Source of the DNA: Bacillus sp. ISL-7
GTDB taxonomy: Bacteria > Bacillota > Bacilli > Bacillales_B > DSM-18226
Length of the DNA stretch: 64,000 nucleotides
Direction of reading: 5' to 3'
NCBI RefSeq assembly: GCF_018613065.1
Contig: NZ_JAGGQW010000041.1
Location: forward strand, 1 to 64,000
The position numbers and the translations under genes are program-made. Below, piece by piece: positions 7,505 through 16,367 of the stretch. The stretch's first letter is position 1. Each line of letters opens with the position of its first letter. The notes beneath the pieces are model-generated. The model worked only from the letters and a program-made list of their open reading frames with translations. It searched no databases and had not been told where the DNA came from.

Positions 7505-9823
7505 TTGGAGGTTATTGGGAAAAGTGTCATTCGCAAAGAGGCGTTTGATAAGGTGTCTGGAAGGGCGAAATATACTCATGACTATCATACGATTCCGATG
7601 CTGTCTGGCAAAATGGTCATTAGTCCTTATGGCCATGCCAAAATTGTGAAAATAGACACAACGGAGGCTTCAAAGATTCCCGGGGTAAGGGCAATCCTCG
7701 CTGGGAAGCACTACCCATTAACAGGGGAAGCAATCCGAGATCGACCGCCAATCGCAGTAGACAAGGTTCGTTATCATGGGGAAACGGTTGCGCTTGTTGT
7801 TGCCGATTCACCTGAGCAGGCTAAAATGGCTGCTGATCTTATTAAGGTCCAATATGAATTGCTGCCGATGGTTAATTCACCGTCACAAGCGTTTGAAAAA
7901 GGGGCACCATTAGTCCATGAACGATTAGGTGATTATAAAAAAGAAGAAGATTCTCACCCGGTGCCTGACACCAATATTGCTACCCATATTAAAATCCGCA
8001 AGGGCAATAGGGAAAAGGGCTGGAGCGAAAGTGAAACAGTGGTGGAAGCGAGTTTTTCCTTTTCCCCTTCTGATCATGTCGCAATGGAAACTAGATGTTC
8101 GTCTGCTGAGATATTACCTGAGGGGACTATCATTATTACCACTTCATCACAAGCACCTTTTATGACCAAAAGGCTTATCGCTGATTACTTTGGTGAGGAT
8201 ATGGGGAAAATTATTGTCCGTACTCCACTCGTAGGTGGAGCCTATGGCGGGAAGGCAGCCGTACAGCTTGAAGTTTTGGCCTATCTAGCTTCAAAGGCAG
8301 TTGGCGGAAAACCAGTAGAGATATTGAATACGAGAGAAGAAGATATATTAACCTCTCCCTGTCACATAGGTTTAGATGCAAAAGTTAAACTTGGAGCAGA
8401 CAGTAGTGGCAAAATTAAAGCAGCAGACATTCGCTTTTTGTGGGATGGCGGGGCCTATTCTGATAAAGCAATTGATCTAACAAGAGCAGGTGCAGCCGAT
8501 TGCACTGGTCCGTATAATATTGAAAATGTCTGGTGCGATTCGTACTGCATGTATACGAACCACCCCTATGCAGCCCCATTTAGAGGATTTAGTCATTCGG
8601 AACTTTCCTTTGCCATTGAGCGGACAGTGGATTTACTGGCGCAAAAATTAAAGATAGACCCGCTGGAACTACGCAAAATTAATGCCATAAAACCGGGGAA
8701 TACCACCCCTACAAGGGTCCGCCTAAATAAAAGTAATGTAGGTAACTTATCAAAATGTATTGAGCGAGTTAGAGATTTAATGAAATGGGACGAAGGTCCA
8801 ATCAAAGAAATAAGTGAACGGATGATCAGGGTAAAAGGAGTTAGTTGCAGCTGGAAAACATCGACCATTGATCCCAACGCACCATCGGGGGTCATTCTAA
8901 CGTTTAATCGTGACGGTAGTATTAATTTGCTATCCGGTGTGATTGAAATTGGAACAGGGACGAAGACAGTCCTTGCTCAAATGCTTGCTGAAAGGCTGAA
9001 AATGGATGTTGATAAAATTTATGTACGTATGGAAGTAGATACTCAAACAACACCAGAGCACTGGAAAACAGTCGCTAGCAGGGGAACATTTATGGCGGGT
9101 AGAGCTCTATTGGAGGCAGCAGAGGATATCATTATCCAATTGAAAGATATCGCATCAACGGTCTTAAGGGCGCCAATAGAAGATCTTGTAGTAGCAAATA
9201 GTCGAGTCTATTTACGGGATGACCCATCAATCGGAGTCCCTTTTAAAGATATTTGCTATGGTTATCAATATCCAAATGGTAATTCTATTGGTGGACAAAT
9301 AATAGGTCGTGGTAATTATATTTTGCGGCATCTAACCCATCTAGATCCTGAGACTGGGGCTGGAAAACCTGGACCCGAATGGACGGTAGCAGCCTATGGA
9401 GTGGAAATCGAGTTGGATAAAAGGGATCTTACCTATCGGCTACTGAAGGCTTGTACCGTTGTTGATCTTGGCAGAGTCTTAAATGAAAAAGCAGCCTTGG
9501 GTCAGGTTATGGGTGCCATGAGCATGGGATTGGCCTTTGCAGGAAGGGAAACGTTTTATTTTGACGAGCTTGGCAGGGTTCTGAATCCCCAACTTCGAAC
9601 GTATCGGCCACTTCGCTACGGAGAGAATCCAGAATATTTAGTAGAATTTGTGGAAACACCGCAGCTGGATGGGCCTTATGGAGCCCGTGGTGTAGGAGAG
9701 CATGGTCTTATGGGCATGCCTGCTGCACTCGGGAATGCTTTGTCGACAGCGGCAGGAGTTTCGCTCCACCATTTGCCGCTCATTCCAGAGTTGATTTGGA
9801 AAGCAAAGGAGGCGCAAAAATAA
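7505..9823 (+). CDS. molybdopterin-binding subunit of a xanthine dehydrogenase-family hydroxylase
   Basis: A subunit of about 772 residues that would carry the molybdenum cofactor. The N-terminal a/b-hammerhead domain includes VSGRAKYTHD; later come S-S-Q-A-P-F-M, the G-G-A-YGGK-A loop, A-P-FRGF and, near the C-terminus, GARGVGEHG, whose Glu is at the position of the catalytic base. With the FAD and 2Fe-2S subunits it would form a heterotrimeric dehydrogenase acting on an aromatic heterocycle or aldehyde; the substrate is not evident. The start is uncertain. An in-frame ATG at 7487 lies within the RBS, while TTG at 7505 sits seven bases after GGAGG and is preferred. A bulged hairpin (7449-7485) precedes the gene. 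Confidence 0.88.
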   Translation: MEVIGKSVIRKEAFDKVSGRAKYTHDYHTIPMLSGKMVISPYGHAKIVKIDTTEASKIPGVRAILAGKHYPLTGEAIRDRPPIAVDKVRYHGETVALVVADSPEQAKMAADLIKVQYELLPMVNSPSQAFEKGAPLVHERLGDYKKEEDSHPVPDTNIATHIKIRKGNREKGWSESETVVEASFSFSPSDHVAMETRCSSAEILPEGTIIITTSSQAPFMTKRLIADYFGEDMGKIIVRTPLVGGAYGGKAAVQLEVLAYLASKAVGGKPVEILNTREEDILTSPCHIGLDAKVKLGADSSGKIKAADIRFLWDGGAYSDKAIDLTRAGAADCTGPYNIENVWCDSYCMYTNHPYAAPFRGFSHSELSFAIERTVDLLAQKLKIDPLELRKINAIKPGNTTPTRVRLNKSNVGNLSKCIERVRDLMKWDEGPIKEISERMIRVKGVSCSWKTSTIDPNAPSGVILTFNRDGSINLLSGVIEIGTGTKTVLAQMLAERLKMDVDKIYVRMEVDTQTTPEHWKTVASRGTFMAGRALLEAAEDIIIQLKDIASTVLRAPIEDLVVANSRVYLRDDPSIGVPFKDICYGYQYPNGNSIGGQIIGRGNYILRHLTHLDPETGAGKPGPEWTVAAYGVEIELDKRDLTYRLLKACTVVDLGRVLNEKAALGQVMGAMSMGLAFAGRETFYFDELGRVLNPQLRTYRPLRYGENPEYLVEFVETPQLDGPYGARGVGEHGLMGMPAALGNALSTAAGVSLHHLPLIPELIWKAKEAQK

Positions 9824-10656
9824 TGCTTCCCTTTGATTTTGATTATTATAAGCCGGCCACATTGAAAGAAGCAGCCGATTTACATCACTATTTAGATCAG
9901 CAGGGCAAGCAGCCTATGTTCTTTTCGGGAGGAACCGAATTAATTACACTTGGAAGAATAGATTTAGCCTATACCGAAGCTGTTATTGATATCAAGGATA
10001 TCCCCGAATGTAATGCAATGCAGGAAAGTGGTGAGCATTTGCTGCTTGGCAGTACCCTCTCACTTACAAAAATAGAAGAAGCAAATCTTTTCCCATTATT
10101 AACGAAAACTGCCAGTCAAGTCGCTGATCATACGGCTCGAGGGAAGATTTCTTTAGGTGGGAATATCTGTGCTCGAATTTTTTACCGGGAAGCTGTTTTG
10201 CCATTTTTACTTTCTGATAGCCAAGTTTTAATTGTCGGTCCAGAAGGAAAAAAGATGGTGCCAATCAATGAGATATTTTTAGAAAAGCTTCAACTGAAAA
10301 AAGGGGAATTTCTCGTTCAAATAGTAACAGAAACACGGTTTATCAAAGCACCGTTCTTTAGTTTCAAGCGTCGTCAGCAGTGGGATACGGGCTACCCTTT
10401 GATCACGGTAGCGGCATTAAAAATAGGTCAGGAAGTACGTGTCGCAATCAGTGGCTTTTGCCCTTTTCCATTTCGGTCAAAGGAACTTGAAGCTTCGTTA
10501 AATGAAAGAGATCTGCCAGTAGTTTCAAGGATTGATGAGGGGCTTTCCAAGTTACCAAAGCCTATTTTAGATGATGTAGAAGGGTCAGCAAAATATAGGC
10601 TATTTGTTTTGCGGAATCTATTGATGGATGTGTTAGCAGTTTTGGATGGAACTTGA
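9823..10656 (+). CDS. FAD-binding subunit of the molybdenum hydroxylase
   Basis: A 277-residue FAD subunit (XdhB/CoxM/PucC type). Its FAD-binding signatures are F-F-S-GGTELI near residue 39, the counterpart of the usual AGGTDL, and S-L-GGN-ICAR near 116, the counterpart of TIGGN. The C-terminal CO_deh_flav_C part is present but short. The ATG at 9823 overlaps the stop of the preceding gene (TAATG) and has AAGGAGG ten bases upstream, implying translational coupling. It would pass electrons from the 2Fe-2S subunit to NAD+ or another acceptor. Confidence 0.88.
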   Translation: MLPFDFDYYKPATLKEAADLHHYLDQQGKQPMFFSGGTELITLGRIDLAYTEAVIDIKDIPECNAMQESGEHLLLGSTLSLTKIEEANLFPLLTKTASQVADHTARGKISLGGNICARIFYREAVLPFLLSDSQVLIVGPEGKKMVPINEIFLEKLQLKKGEFLVQIVTETRFIKAPFFSFKRRQQWDTGYPLITVAALKIGQEVRVAISGFCPFPFRSKELEASLNERDLPVVSRIDEGLSKLPKPILDDVEGSAKYRLFVLRNLLMDVLAVLDGT

Positions 10657-10695
10657 AGTCAGATTCATACAATAAAAAAAGGAGGGGAGCGTAAC

Positions 10696-11151
10696 TTGAA
10701 ATCTCACATAATTTCGATGAATATAAATGGAGAAAATCGAAGTGTAACCGTTCGGTCTGCCGATACACTTTTATATGCGATCCGGGATAAACTTGGTTTG
10801 ACAGGTGCAAAACCGGGCTGTTTAAACGGAGATTGCGGCGCATGTACAGTTAATGTAGAAGGTTGGCCGATGAAGTCCTGTTTAATGCTTGCTGTTGAAG
10901 CGGTGGGAAAAAAAGTAACAACTATTGAGGGGTTGGAGAATACACCCATCCAGCGTGCTTTTGTGGAAAACTTTGCTTTTCAATGCGGTTACTGCACCCC
11001 CGGCTTTATTATGAATTGCCATTCGTTAATACTAAAGCATCCAGAAGCAGATGATCAAATGATTAAAGAATGGCTGGAGTCGAATATCTGCAGATGTACC
11101 GGCTATGCTGAAATTGAAAGGGCATTGAAATCAGTGCTCAAGAAGAAGTGA
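10696..11151 (+). CDS. 2Fe-2S subunit of the molybdenum hydroxylase
   Basis: A 151-residue iron-sulfur subunit (XdhC-type small chain, PucE/CoxS family). The N-terminal plant-ferredoxin-type cluster ligands are C-LNGD-C-GA-C with a later Cys in KSC; the C-terminal alpha-helical domain has F-QCGYC-TPG and NICRCTGY, which hold the cluster next to the molybdopterin. Translation starts at TTG preceded by AAGGAGGGGAG. It is the last gene of the xdhC-large-medium-small operon; no plus-strand terminator was found directly after it. Confidence 0.92.
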   Translation: MKSHIISMNINGENRSVTVRSADTLLYAIRDKLGLTGAKPGCLNGDCGACTVNVEGWPMKSCLMLAVEAVGKKVTTIEGLENTPIQRAFVENFAFQCGYCTPGFIMNCHSLILKHPEADDQMIKEWLESNICRCTGYAEIERALKSVLKKK

Positions 11152-11173
11152 CAAAAAGGGGAACGATCTAACG

Positions 11174-11199
11174 AAAAAGGATGCCATTTTCTGGCACCC
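11174..11199 (-). terminator. terminator of the class B PBP gene
   Basis: Arms 11179-11186 and 11192-11199 form an 8-bp stem on the minus strand, followed by TTTTT (11174-11178). It lies just downstream of the minus-strand PBP stop. Confidence 0.75.
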
Positions 11200-11210
11200 T
11201 CGACCATGAT

Positions 11211-13277
11211 TTATTTTTTTTTCATTTCAAAATAGGTGTCCAGTACACGGCGGCCAATTTTCAGGTTTGCTCGGTTGTCTTTTTTTCCCTGATATGCCCA
11301 TGGAACAATAACGGCCATGGCGATTTCTGGATTCGAACTAGGGGCGTAGCTAATCAGGCTTAGGTTCATTACTGGAGGAGGTTCCTTACCAAACCTATAT
11401 CGCTCCGGTCCGTCATAAAAGGCTTCAGCTGTACCTGTTTTACCAGCAGGTGAGTAGGGTGCAGTGCTGAAGTACTTATAGGCCGTACCGCCACGTTCTA
11501 GCATGACCTTTTTAAAACCTAATCGGACACGGTCCATCCAATCTGGTTTCACATCAATCGTGTTAAGGACGGTTGGAGAGATTTCTTGTATAACAGGACC
11601 TAGTTCATCTTTCCCTTCCTGTGGTTCGAGCATTTGTTTGACCACATGTGGCTGCATTCGATATCCACCATTCGCAATTGTTGAAACATATTGTGCCAAC
11701 TGCATGGCGGAATAGGTATCATATTGTCCAATCACAAGGTCAAGCAAATATCCAGGCAGGTGGCTCTGACCTTTAAATCCAGTTTGTTCATTTGGTAAAT
11801 CAATTCCAGTTCTTGATCCAAGACCAAACGAAGCAAATGAGTTTCTAATCGTGTCAAAAGCCTTCGCGCTAATATTTAAGGGTTTATCATATTCATAATG
11901 CCCTTTTCCAATTCTAATAGCCGTATGAAACATATAAACGTTGGAAGATAATTTTAGGGCATTAATTTCGTTTATTTTACCTAAGTAGGCATACGATTTT
12001 TTTAGAGGAGTAGCTTGAATTTTTAAACCTTTATCATCAAAAACAGTCCCGGGGCCAATCGCACCTGTTTTATAACCAGTCAAAATCGTGGCACCCTTGA
12101 CAGTCGAACCCACGTTATACGTGGTGGTAAAGGTCCCGAGGGCATCATCTTCCATTTCAACGCTGCCAGTTTGTTTGTTCCTGACTATTTTTTTCCCTGA
12201 CATGGCTAAAACTTCACCTGTTTTTGGGTTCATTAAGACAACATAGGCACGGTCAGTTAAGAAAGTACCAGGATATCTTTTAGCTGCCCAAAGCTCCTCC
12301 TCTATGATCCGATCAACTTTCATTTGCAAATCCATATCAATGCTTAAGACAAGGTCTTTTCCCTTTTTTCCCTTTGATACGGGATGATTTTCAATTATAT
12401 TGCCTGTTTTATCAGTAACATTTTTTAATTTTGATTTATAGCCGTGAAGAACATCTTCATACTGCCATTCAAGTTGGCTTTTGCCAACACGATCATTACG
12501 GCTGTAATCCCGAGCCAAGAAGTATTCCAATTGTTCAGCTGGCAGCCCTTCATCTGATTTGGTGACTTTTCCTAACACAGACTTTAAGGTTCCGTCAAAA
12601 GCATAGCACCTCTCCCAGTCGGTAGTAGTATCCACCCCTGGAAGGGAATGAAGATTTTCGCTCACAACGGCCAATTCTTTAGCGGTAACTCCTTCATTTT
12701 TAATAATTTGTGTTGTAAATTTGTATCCACTATTGAACTCTTTAAAAAGTGCAAGTACCTCAAGTCTATCGTTATCTATTTCCTTTAATTCTTCAGGTGT
12801 TATGCGCTCTAATTTTAATTGATAAATATCCCTGTCTGTTAATTTTTTGGCATAAAATAATTCCATTTCATTTTTTGTGATTTTGGCATTAGCACGCTCA
12901 GGATTATTCATAATCCAGAAATCAAGTTTATCCCTTTCGGATACCTTGTCTGTTTTTTTATTGATTAGTTTTGATAATTTTTCAGCCGTTTCAAGCATTT
13001 GTGGTTGGCTAAATCCCTCGTTCGTGTAACTGATCGCATTCTTTGGGACATTATCAACGATGATTCTGTAATCTCGATCAAGTATTTTTCCTCTTGGGAC
13101 AGGATTACTGACCGTTACATCTTCTTTTCTTTCTAAATCTCTTTTAAAATTTTCGCCATACACGATTTGCACAAAGCCAAGCCGGAGGATCAAAACAGAA
13201 AATAGTAAAAAAACACTAAAAAAGATGATATTTAAACGAAAGGGGAAGTATGACTTCTTCTTTTTCTGTTTATCCAA
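11211..13277 (-). CDS. class B penicillin-binding protein (PbpA/PbpH type)
   Basis: A 688-residue monofunctional transpeptidase. A short basic cytoplasmic tail and one membrane anchor (about 15-38) precede a PBP dimerisation domain, with R-G-x-I-x-DR near residue 62, and a transpeptidase domain. The active-site motifs are S-T-V-K in GSTVKGAT, S-S-N in KLSSNVYMF, and KTG in PAGKTGTAEA. Length and architecture match B. subtilis PbpA and PbpH, which act in sidewall synthesis with the elongasome. Translation appears to start at TTG; the nearest purine-rich site (AGG) is close and a better AAAGGA lies 13-14 bases upstream, so the start is not fully certain. Confidence 0.88.
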   Translation of the reverse strand: MDKQKKKKSYFPFRLNIIFFSVFLLFSVLILRLGFVQIVYGENFKRDLERKEDVTVSNPVPRGKILDRDYRIIVDNVPKNAISYTNEGFSQPQMLETAEKLSKLINKKTDKVSERDKLDFWIMNNPERANAKITKNEMELFYAKKLTDRDIYQLKLERITPEELKEIDNDRLEVLALFKEFNSGYKFTTQIIKNEGVTAKELAVVSENLHSLPGVDTTTDWERCYAFDGTLKSVLGKVTKSDEGLPAEQLEYFLARDYSRNDRVGKSQLEWQYEDVLHGYKSKLKNVTDKTGNIIENHPVSKGKKGKDLVLSIDMDLQMKVDRIIEEELWAAKRYPGTFLTDRAYVVLMNPKTGEVLAMSGKKIVRNKQTGSVEMEDDALGTFTTTYNVGSTVKGATILTGYKTGAIGPGTVFDDKGLKIQATPLKKSYAYLGKINEINALKLSSNVYMFHTAIRIGKGHYEYDKPLNISAKAFDTIRNSFASFGLGSRTGIDLPNEQTGFKGQSHLPGYLLDLVIGQYDTYSAMQLAQYVSTIANGGYRMQPHVVKQMLEPQEGKDELGPVIQEISPTVLNTIDVKPDWMDRVRLGFKKVMLERGGTAYKYFSTAPYSPAGKTGTAEAFYDGPERYRFGKEPPPVMNLSLISYAPSSNPEIAMAVIVPWAYQGKKDNRANLKIGRRVLDTYFEMKKK

Positions 13278-13558
13278 ATTGCCTGCACATCCTTTTTACA
13301 GAACAAAAATGTTTACATATATATCCTGCCCATTTGTAAATAGTGGTATGAAAATTGTTCAAATTCTTTCAAATTCTTTAAGTGATGGGATCATTTATCG
13401 ACAGTATTTATGTTTCTATGAATTTTTTGTCTATAAAAAAATTTCTAATTTTTTCCCATATTTGAAATTTTAATTTATAATAAATTTGGATGTGGTTGTT
13501 TTCTTGAACGAACATCTTTAGAAACAGAAAAAGAGATTGATTAGGAGGTCAGTATATT

Positions 13559-15091
13559 ATGGAACAGAAAGTGATCGATCCAGCTGTACAAAGGGCAATA
13601 GCTCAATTTAAGGGTTTGGATGAAAAAATCACACATTTTTCAAGTATCATCGGTTTGGCTGATTGGGATCAAAAGGTCATGGCACCGAAAAAAGGGAGAA
13701 GTATATTTGCCAAGGCAACTGGCACACTAAGGACGGAAATTTTTAAACTCTCTGTCTCTCAGGAAATGGGCGACTTGCTAGCTGAACTAACTCTTCCTGA
13801 CAACTTTGTTTTATTAGATGAAGTAACAAAAGCAAAAGTTAGAGAATATAGAGCGTACTACCAAAAATCGAAGAGCATTCCTGCTGACCTTTTTCAGGAA
13901 TATAGCATTCTAACAGCACAGGCAAATGATGCCTGGGAAGAGGCTAGGGAAAACAATGATTTTGCCTGCTTCCTGCCCTATTTAGAAAAAATCGTTGAGT
14001 ACAAACGGAAATTTGCTGAAATATATGGATATGTTGACCACCCATACGATGCGCTCCTGGATGAATTTGAACCGGGATTAACGGTTAAGAGACTGGACCC
14101 GCTATTTGCCAAGTTAAGAGATTCTAGTGTTAAACTATTAGAACGTATTCAACAAAATGGAAACCGGACACAAGCGGAAATTTTTGATCAATCGTTTGCA
14201 ATTGAAAAACAAAAAGAATTTAATCGCTTTATCTTGCCTATCATTGGTTTTGACCTGGAGGCCGGCAGGTTGGATGAAACAGTCCATCCGTTTGCCCAAA
14301 CCGTTAATACTGGAGATGTACGGTTAACCACTCGTTATTTAGAAAGAAACGTCCGGTCCGCACTATTCGGTACAATACATGAAGCGGGTCATGGAATCTA
14401 TGAACAGCATATCAACCCTGATTATGAGGAATCAGTTCTCCAAAGTGGAGCATCTTTCGGTATCCATGAATCGCAATCGAGGTTTTTAGAAAATATGGTC
14501 GGCCGCAGCAAGGCTTTCTGGACATACTTTTACCCTAAACTGCAGGAGTATTTTCCGAAACAGCTCGAAACTATTACTGTGGATGAATTTTATCGTGCGG
14601 TTAATACGGTGAAACCCTCATTTATCCGTGTAGAAGCGGATGAGTTAACGTATAATTTGCATATTATGCTTCGTTATGAAATTGAAAAGGCATTAATAAG
14701 CGGAGAGATCGAAGCGAAAGACCTTCCGACAGTCTGGAACCAGAAAATGCAGGATTACCTTGGTGTAACACCAAGTACTGACTCAGAAGGCGTACTCCAA
14801 GATGTTCATTGGTCATTTGGCGGTATTGGTTATTTTCCGTCCTATTCATTAGGAAATCTCTATGCAGCTCAAATTCTGCGTACGATTCAAAAAGACCTTC
14901 CTGATTTTTACAGCCATATCGAAAACGGGAGATTTGACCTGATTCAAGATTGGTTAAAAGAAAATATTCATCAGTACGGTAAGCTTTACACCCCAAATGA
15001 ATTGATTGTAAGGGTAACGGGTGAGGAATTAAACGCCGAATACCTAGTCGAATACCTTGAGAAAAAATATGCAGAGGTTTACGAATTGTAA
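13559..15091 (+). CDS. ypwA: M32 family metallocarboxypeptidase
   Basis: A 510-residue cytoplasmic zinc carboxypeptidase, similar in length to B. subtilis YpwA (about 501) and Thermus carboxypeptidase Taq. The zinc site is the HEAGH motif near residue 276, followed by the family hallmarks G-I-HESQSRF-EN near 304 and the Y-N-LH-x-MLRYE-E segment near 366. It removes C-terminal residues from peptides. AGGAGG lies ten bases before the ATG. It is monocistronic; the following gap carries the promoter and manganese riboswitch of the TerC gene. Confidence 0.92.
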   Translation: MEQKVIDPAVQRAIAQFKGLDEKITHFSSIIGLADWDQKVMAPKKGRSIFAKATGTLRTEIFKLSVSQEMGDLLAELTLPDNFVLLDEVTKAKVREYRAYYQKSKSIPADLFQEYSILTAQANDAWEEARENNDFACFLPYLEKIVEYKRKFAEIYGYVDHPYDALLDEFEPGLTVKRLDPLFAKLRDSSVKLLERIQQNGNRTQAEIFDQSFAIEKQKEFNRFILPIIGFDLEAGRLDETVHPFAQTVNTGDVRLTTRYLERNVRSALFGTIHEAGHGIYEQHINPDYEESVLQSGASFGIHESQSRFLENMVGRSKAFWTYFYPKLQEYFPKQLETITVDEFYRAVNTVKPSFIRVEADELTYNLHIMLRYEIEKALISGEIEAKDLPTVWNQKMQDYLGVTPSTDSEGVLQDVHWSFGGIGYFPSYSLGNLYAAQILRTIQKDLPDFYSHIENGRFDLIQDWLKENIHQYGKLYTPNELIVRVTGEELNAEYLVEYLEKKYAEVYEL

Positions 15092-15123
15092 CTATTTTAG
15101 TTTATTAAACATGTAAACTCACA

Positions 15124-15152
15124 TTGACAATAAACTTGAATTATATTATAGT
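15124..15152 (+). promoter_or_regulatory. sigma-A promoter of the riboswitch-terC unit
   Basis: A consensus -35 TTGACA (15124-15129), a 17-base spacer and a -10 TATAGT (15147-15152) place the transcript start about 17 bases before the yybP-ykoY aptamer. Confidence 0.85.
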
Positions 15153-15176
15153 ATGAGTAATTAAATATTTCCTTTT

Positions 15177-15270
15177 TAAAGGGGAGTAGCTGCTACAATA
15201 AAGTCGTCATTCCGAGAATTCAATTCTCCGGCTTTATTGGCAACATTTGCGTTGTTAGCAAGACCTTTAC
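15177..15270 (+). promoter_or_regulatory. yybP-ykoY manganese riboswitch aptamer
   Basis: The hallmark stretches are present in order: AAAGGGGAGTAGC (15178-15190), CGTCATTCCGAG, a GGCTTTATTGGCAACATTTGCG segment, and TTAGCAAGACCTTTAC (15255-15270). The closing helix P1 pairs TAAAGG (15177-15182) with CCTTTA (15264-15269). The class senses Mn2+. It stands before a TerC-family gene, its usual partner in Bacillus (ykoY). The 3' side of P1 is also the 5' arm of the next terminator, implying that metal binding turns transcription on. Confidence 0.92.
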
Positions 15271-15298
15271 TTTACTGTAAAGGTCTTTTTGTGTTTTT
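15261..15298 (+). terminator. riboswitch terminator 1
   Basis: AGACCTTTAC (15261-15270) pairs perfectly with GTAAAGGTCT (15277-15286), followed by TTTTGTGTTTTTTT. The 5' arm is shared with aptamer helix P1, so the two structures exclude each other. Confidence 0.88.
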
Positions 15299-15299
15299 T

Positions 15300-15334
15300 T
15301 AGGCCTTTACTGTAACCAGTAAAGGCCTATTTTT
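15300..15334 (+). terminator. riboswitch terminator 2 (tandem)
   Basis: A second hairpin of 13 bp with a 4-base loop (arms 15300-15312 and 15317-15329) is followed by a short T-run (15330-15334). Its 5' arm can instead pair with the 3' arm of terminator 1, so it may be disarmed when the aptamer holds the first arm. Confidence 0.7.
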
Positions 15335-15386
15335 ATGGCGTAAGGGAGTAAATTAAAAAAAACAAACTTTTGAGGAGGAAACATTC

Positions 15387-16175
15387 ATGGACTTAACTCT
15401 GTTACTCGAATACGGCTGGGTGTTAATGATCTTGGTGGCATTAGAAGGTCTGTTAGCTGCAGACAACGCTTTAGTACTCGCAATTATGGTTAAGCAATTA
15501 CCCGAGGAAAAACGTAAGAAGGCCTTATTTTATGGTTTAGCCGGAGCCTTTGTGTTCCGCTTTGCTTCCTTGTTCGTGATTTCATTTCTTGTTGATGTAT
15601 GGCAGGTTCAAGCAATTGGGGCTCTTTATTTACTGTTTATGGCTGGAAATCATATATTCCGTAAGGTAATCAAAGGGAAGGCAGCAGAGGATAAAGAGGA
15701 GAAGGAAGGATCAAAAAAAAGCAGCTTTTGGATGACTGTATTAAAAGTCGAAGTGGCTGACATTGCTTTTGCGGTTGATTCGATTCTTGCTGCTGTCGCG
15801 ATGGCGGTTGCTTTACCAGACACTCCACTGCCTAATATCGGCGGTCTAGATGGTGGTAAATTCTTAGTTATTTTCGCCGGCGGGATTATTGGTCTAATTA
15901 TTATGAGGTTTGCAGCAAATCAGTTTGTAAAACTTTTAGAAAAACGTCCGGGTCTAGAGATTGCAGCCTTTACGATTGTTGGCTGGGTTGGTGTGAAACT
16001 TGCAGTTTACACTCTATCACATCCAGCATTGGCTATTTTAAGCGAGGAATTTGCGCATTCAATGGGATGGAAAGTAACCTTTTATGTTGTTTTGGTAGGT
16101 ATTGCTGCCGCAGGCTGGTTTTTTTCAAAAGACAACAGCACAGAACCAGTAAGAAAAGAACCAGAGACTTTATAA
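15387..16175 (+). CDS. TerC-family membrane protein, manganese exporter type
   Basis: A 262-residue integral membrane protein with about seven helices. TerC hallmarks are E-G-LLAADNA near residues 22-28, the acidic E-x-A-D-I-AFAVDS segment near 128-138, and a hydrophilic, lysine-rich loop around 90-115. The family includes B. subtilis YkoY and MeeY/MeeF, linked to Mn2+ export and metalation of exoenzymes. Control by a yybP-ykoY riboswitch upstream supports a role in manganese efflux. AGGAGG lies eight bases before the ATG, and a terminator follows. Confidence 0.92.
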   Translation: MDLTLLLEYGWVLMILVALEGLLAADNALVLAIMVKQLPEEKRKKALFYGLAGAFVFRFASLFVISFLVDVWQVQAIGALYLLFMAGNHIFRKVIKGKAAEDKEEKEGSKKSSFWMTVLKVEVADIAFAVDSILAAVAMAVALPDTPLPNIGGLDGGKFLVIFAGGIIGLIIMRFAANQFVKLLEKRPGLEIAAFTIVGWVGVKLAVYTLSHPALAILSEEFAHSMGWKVTFYVVLVGIAAAGWFFSKDNSTEPVRKEPETL

Positions 16176-16198
16176 TTATTAATTCATTTTAGCCTATT

Positions 16199-16233
16199 AA
16201 AAGGCAGACTAAAAAGTTCTGCCTTTTATTATT
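16199..16233 (+). terminator. terminator after terC
   Basis: AAAAGGCAGA (16199-16208) pairs with TCTGCCTTTT (16218-16227), with further T residues downstream. Confidence 0.8.
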
Positions 16234-16367
16234 ATTCCTAACTAAGAACATACATTTTTGAGATACTTTTCAAAGTCTCAGTGATAGTATAGACAGTAAA
16301 GGCTTAAACTAAGAGCACCTTATTATCGTACAATCACAATTCCAATTTGCCTGAGAGGTTTGAGTTG

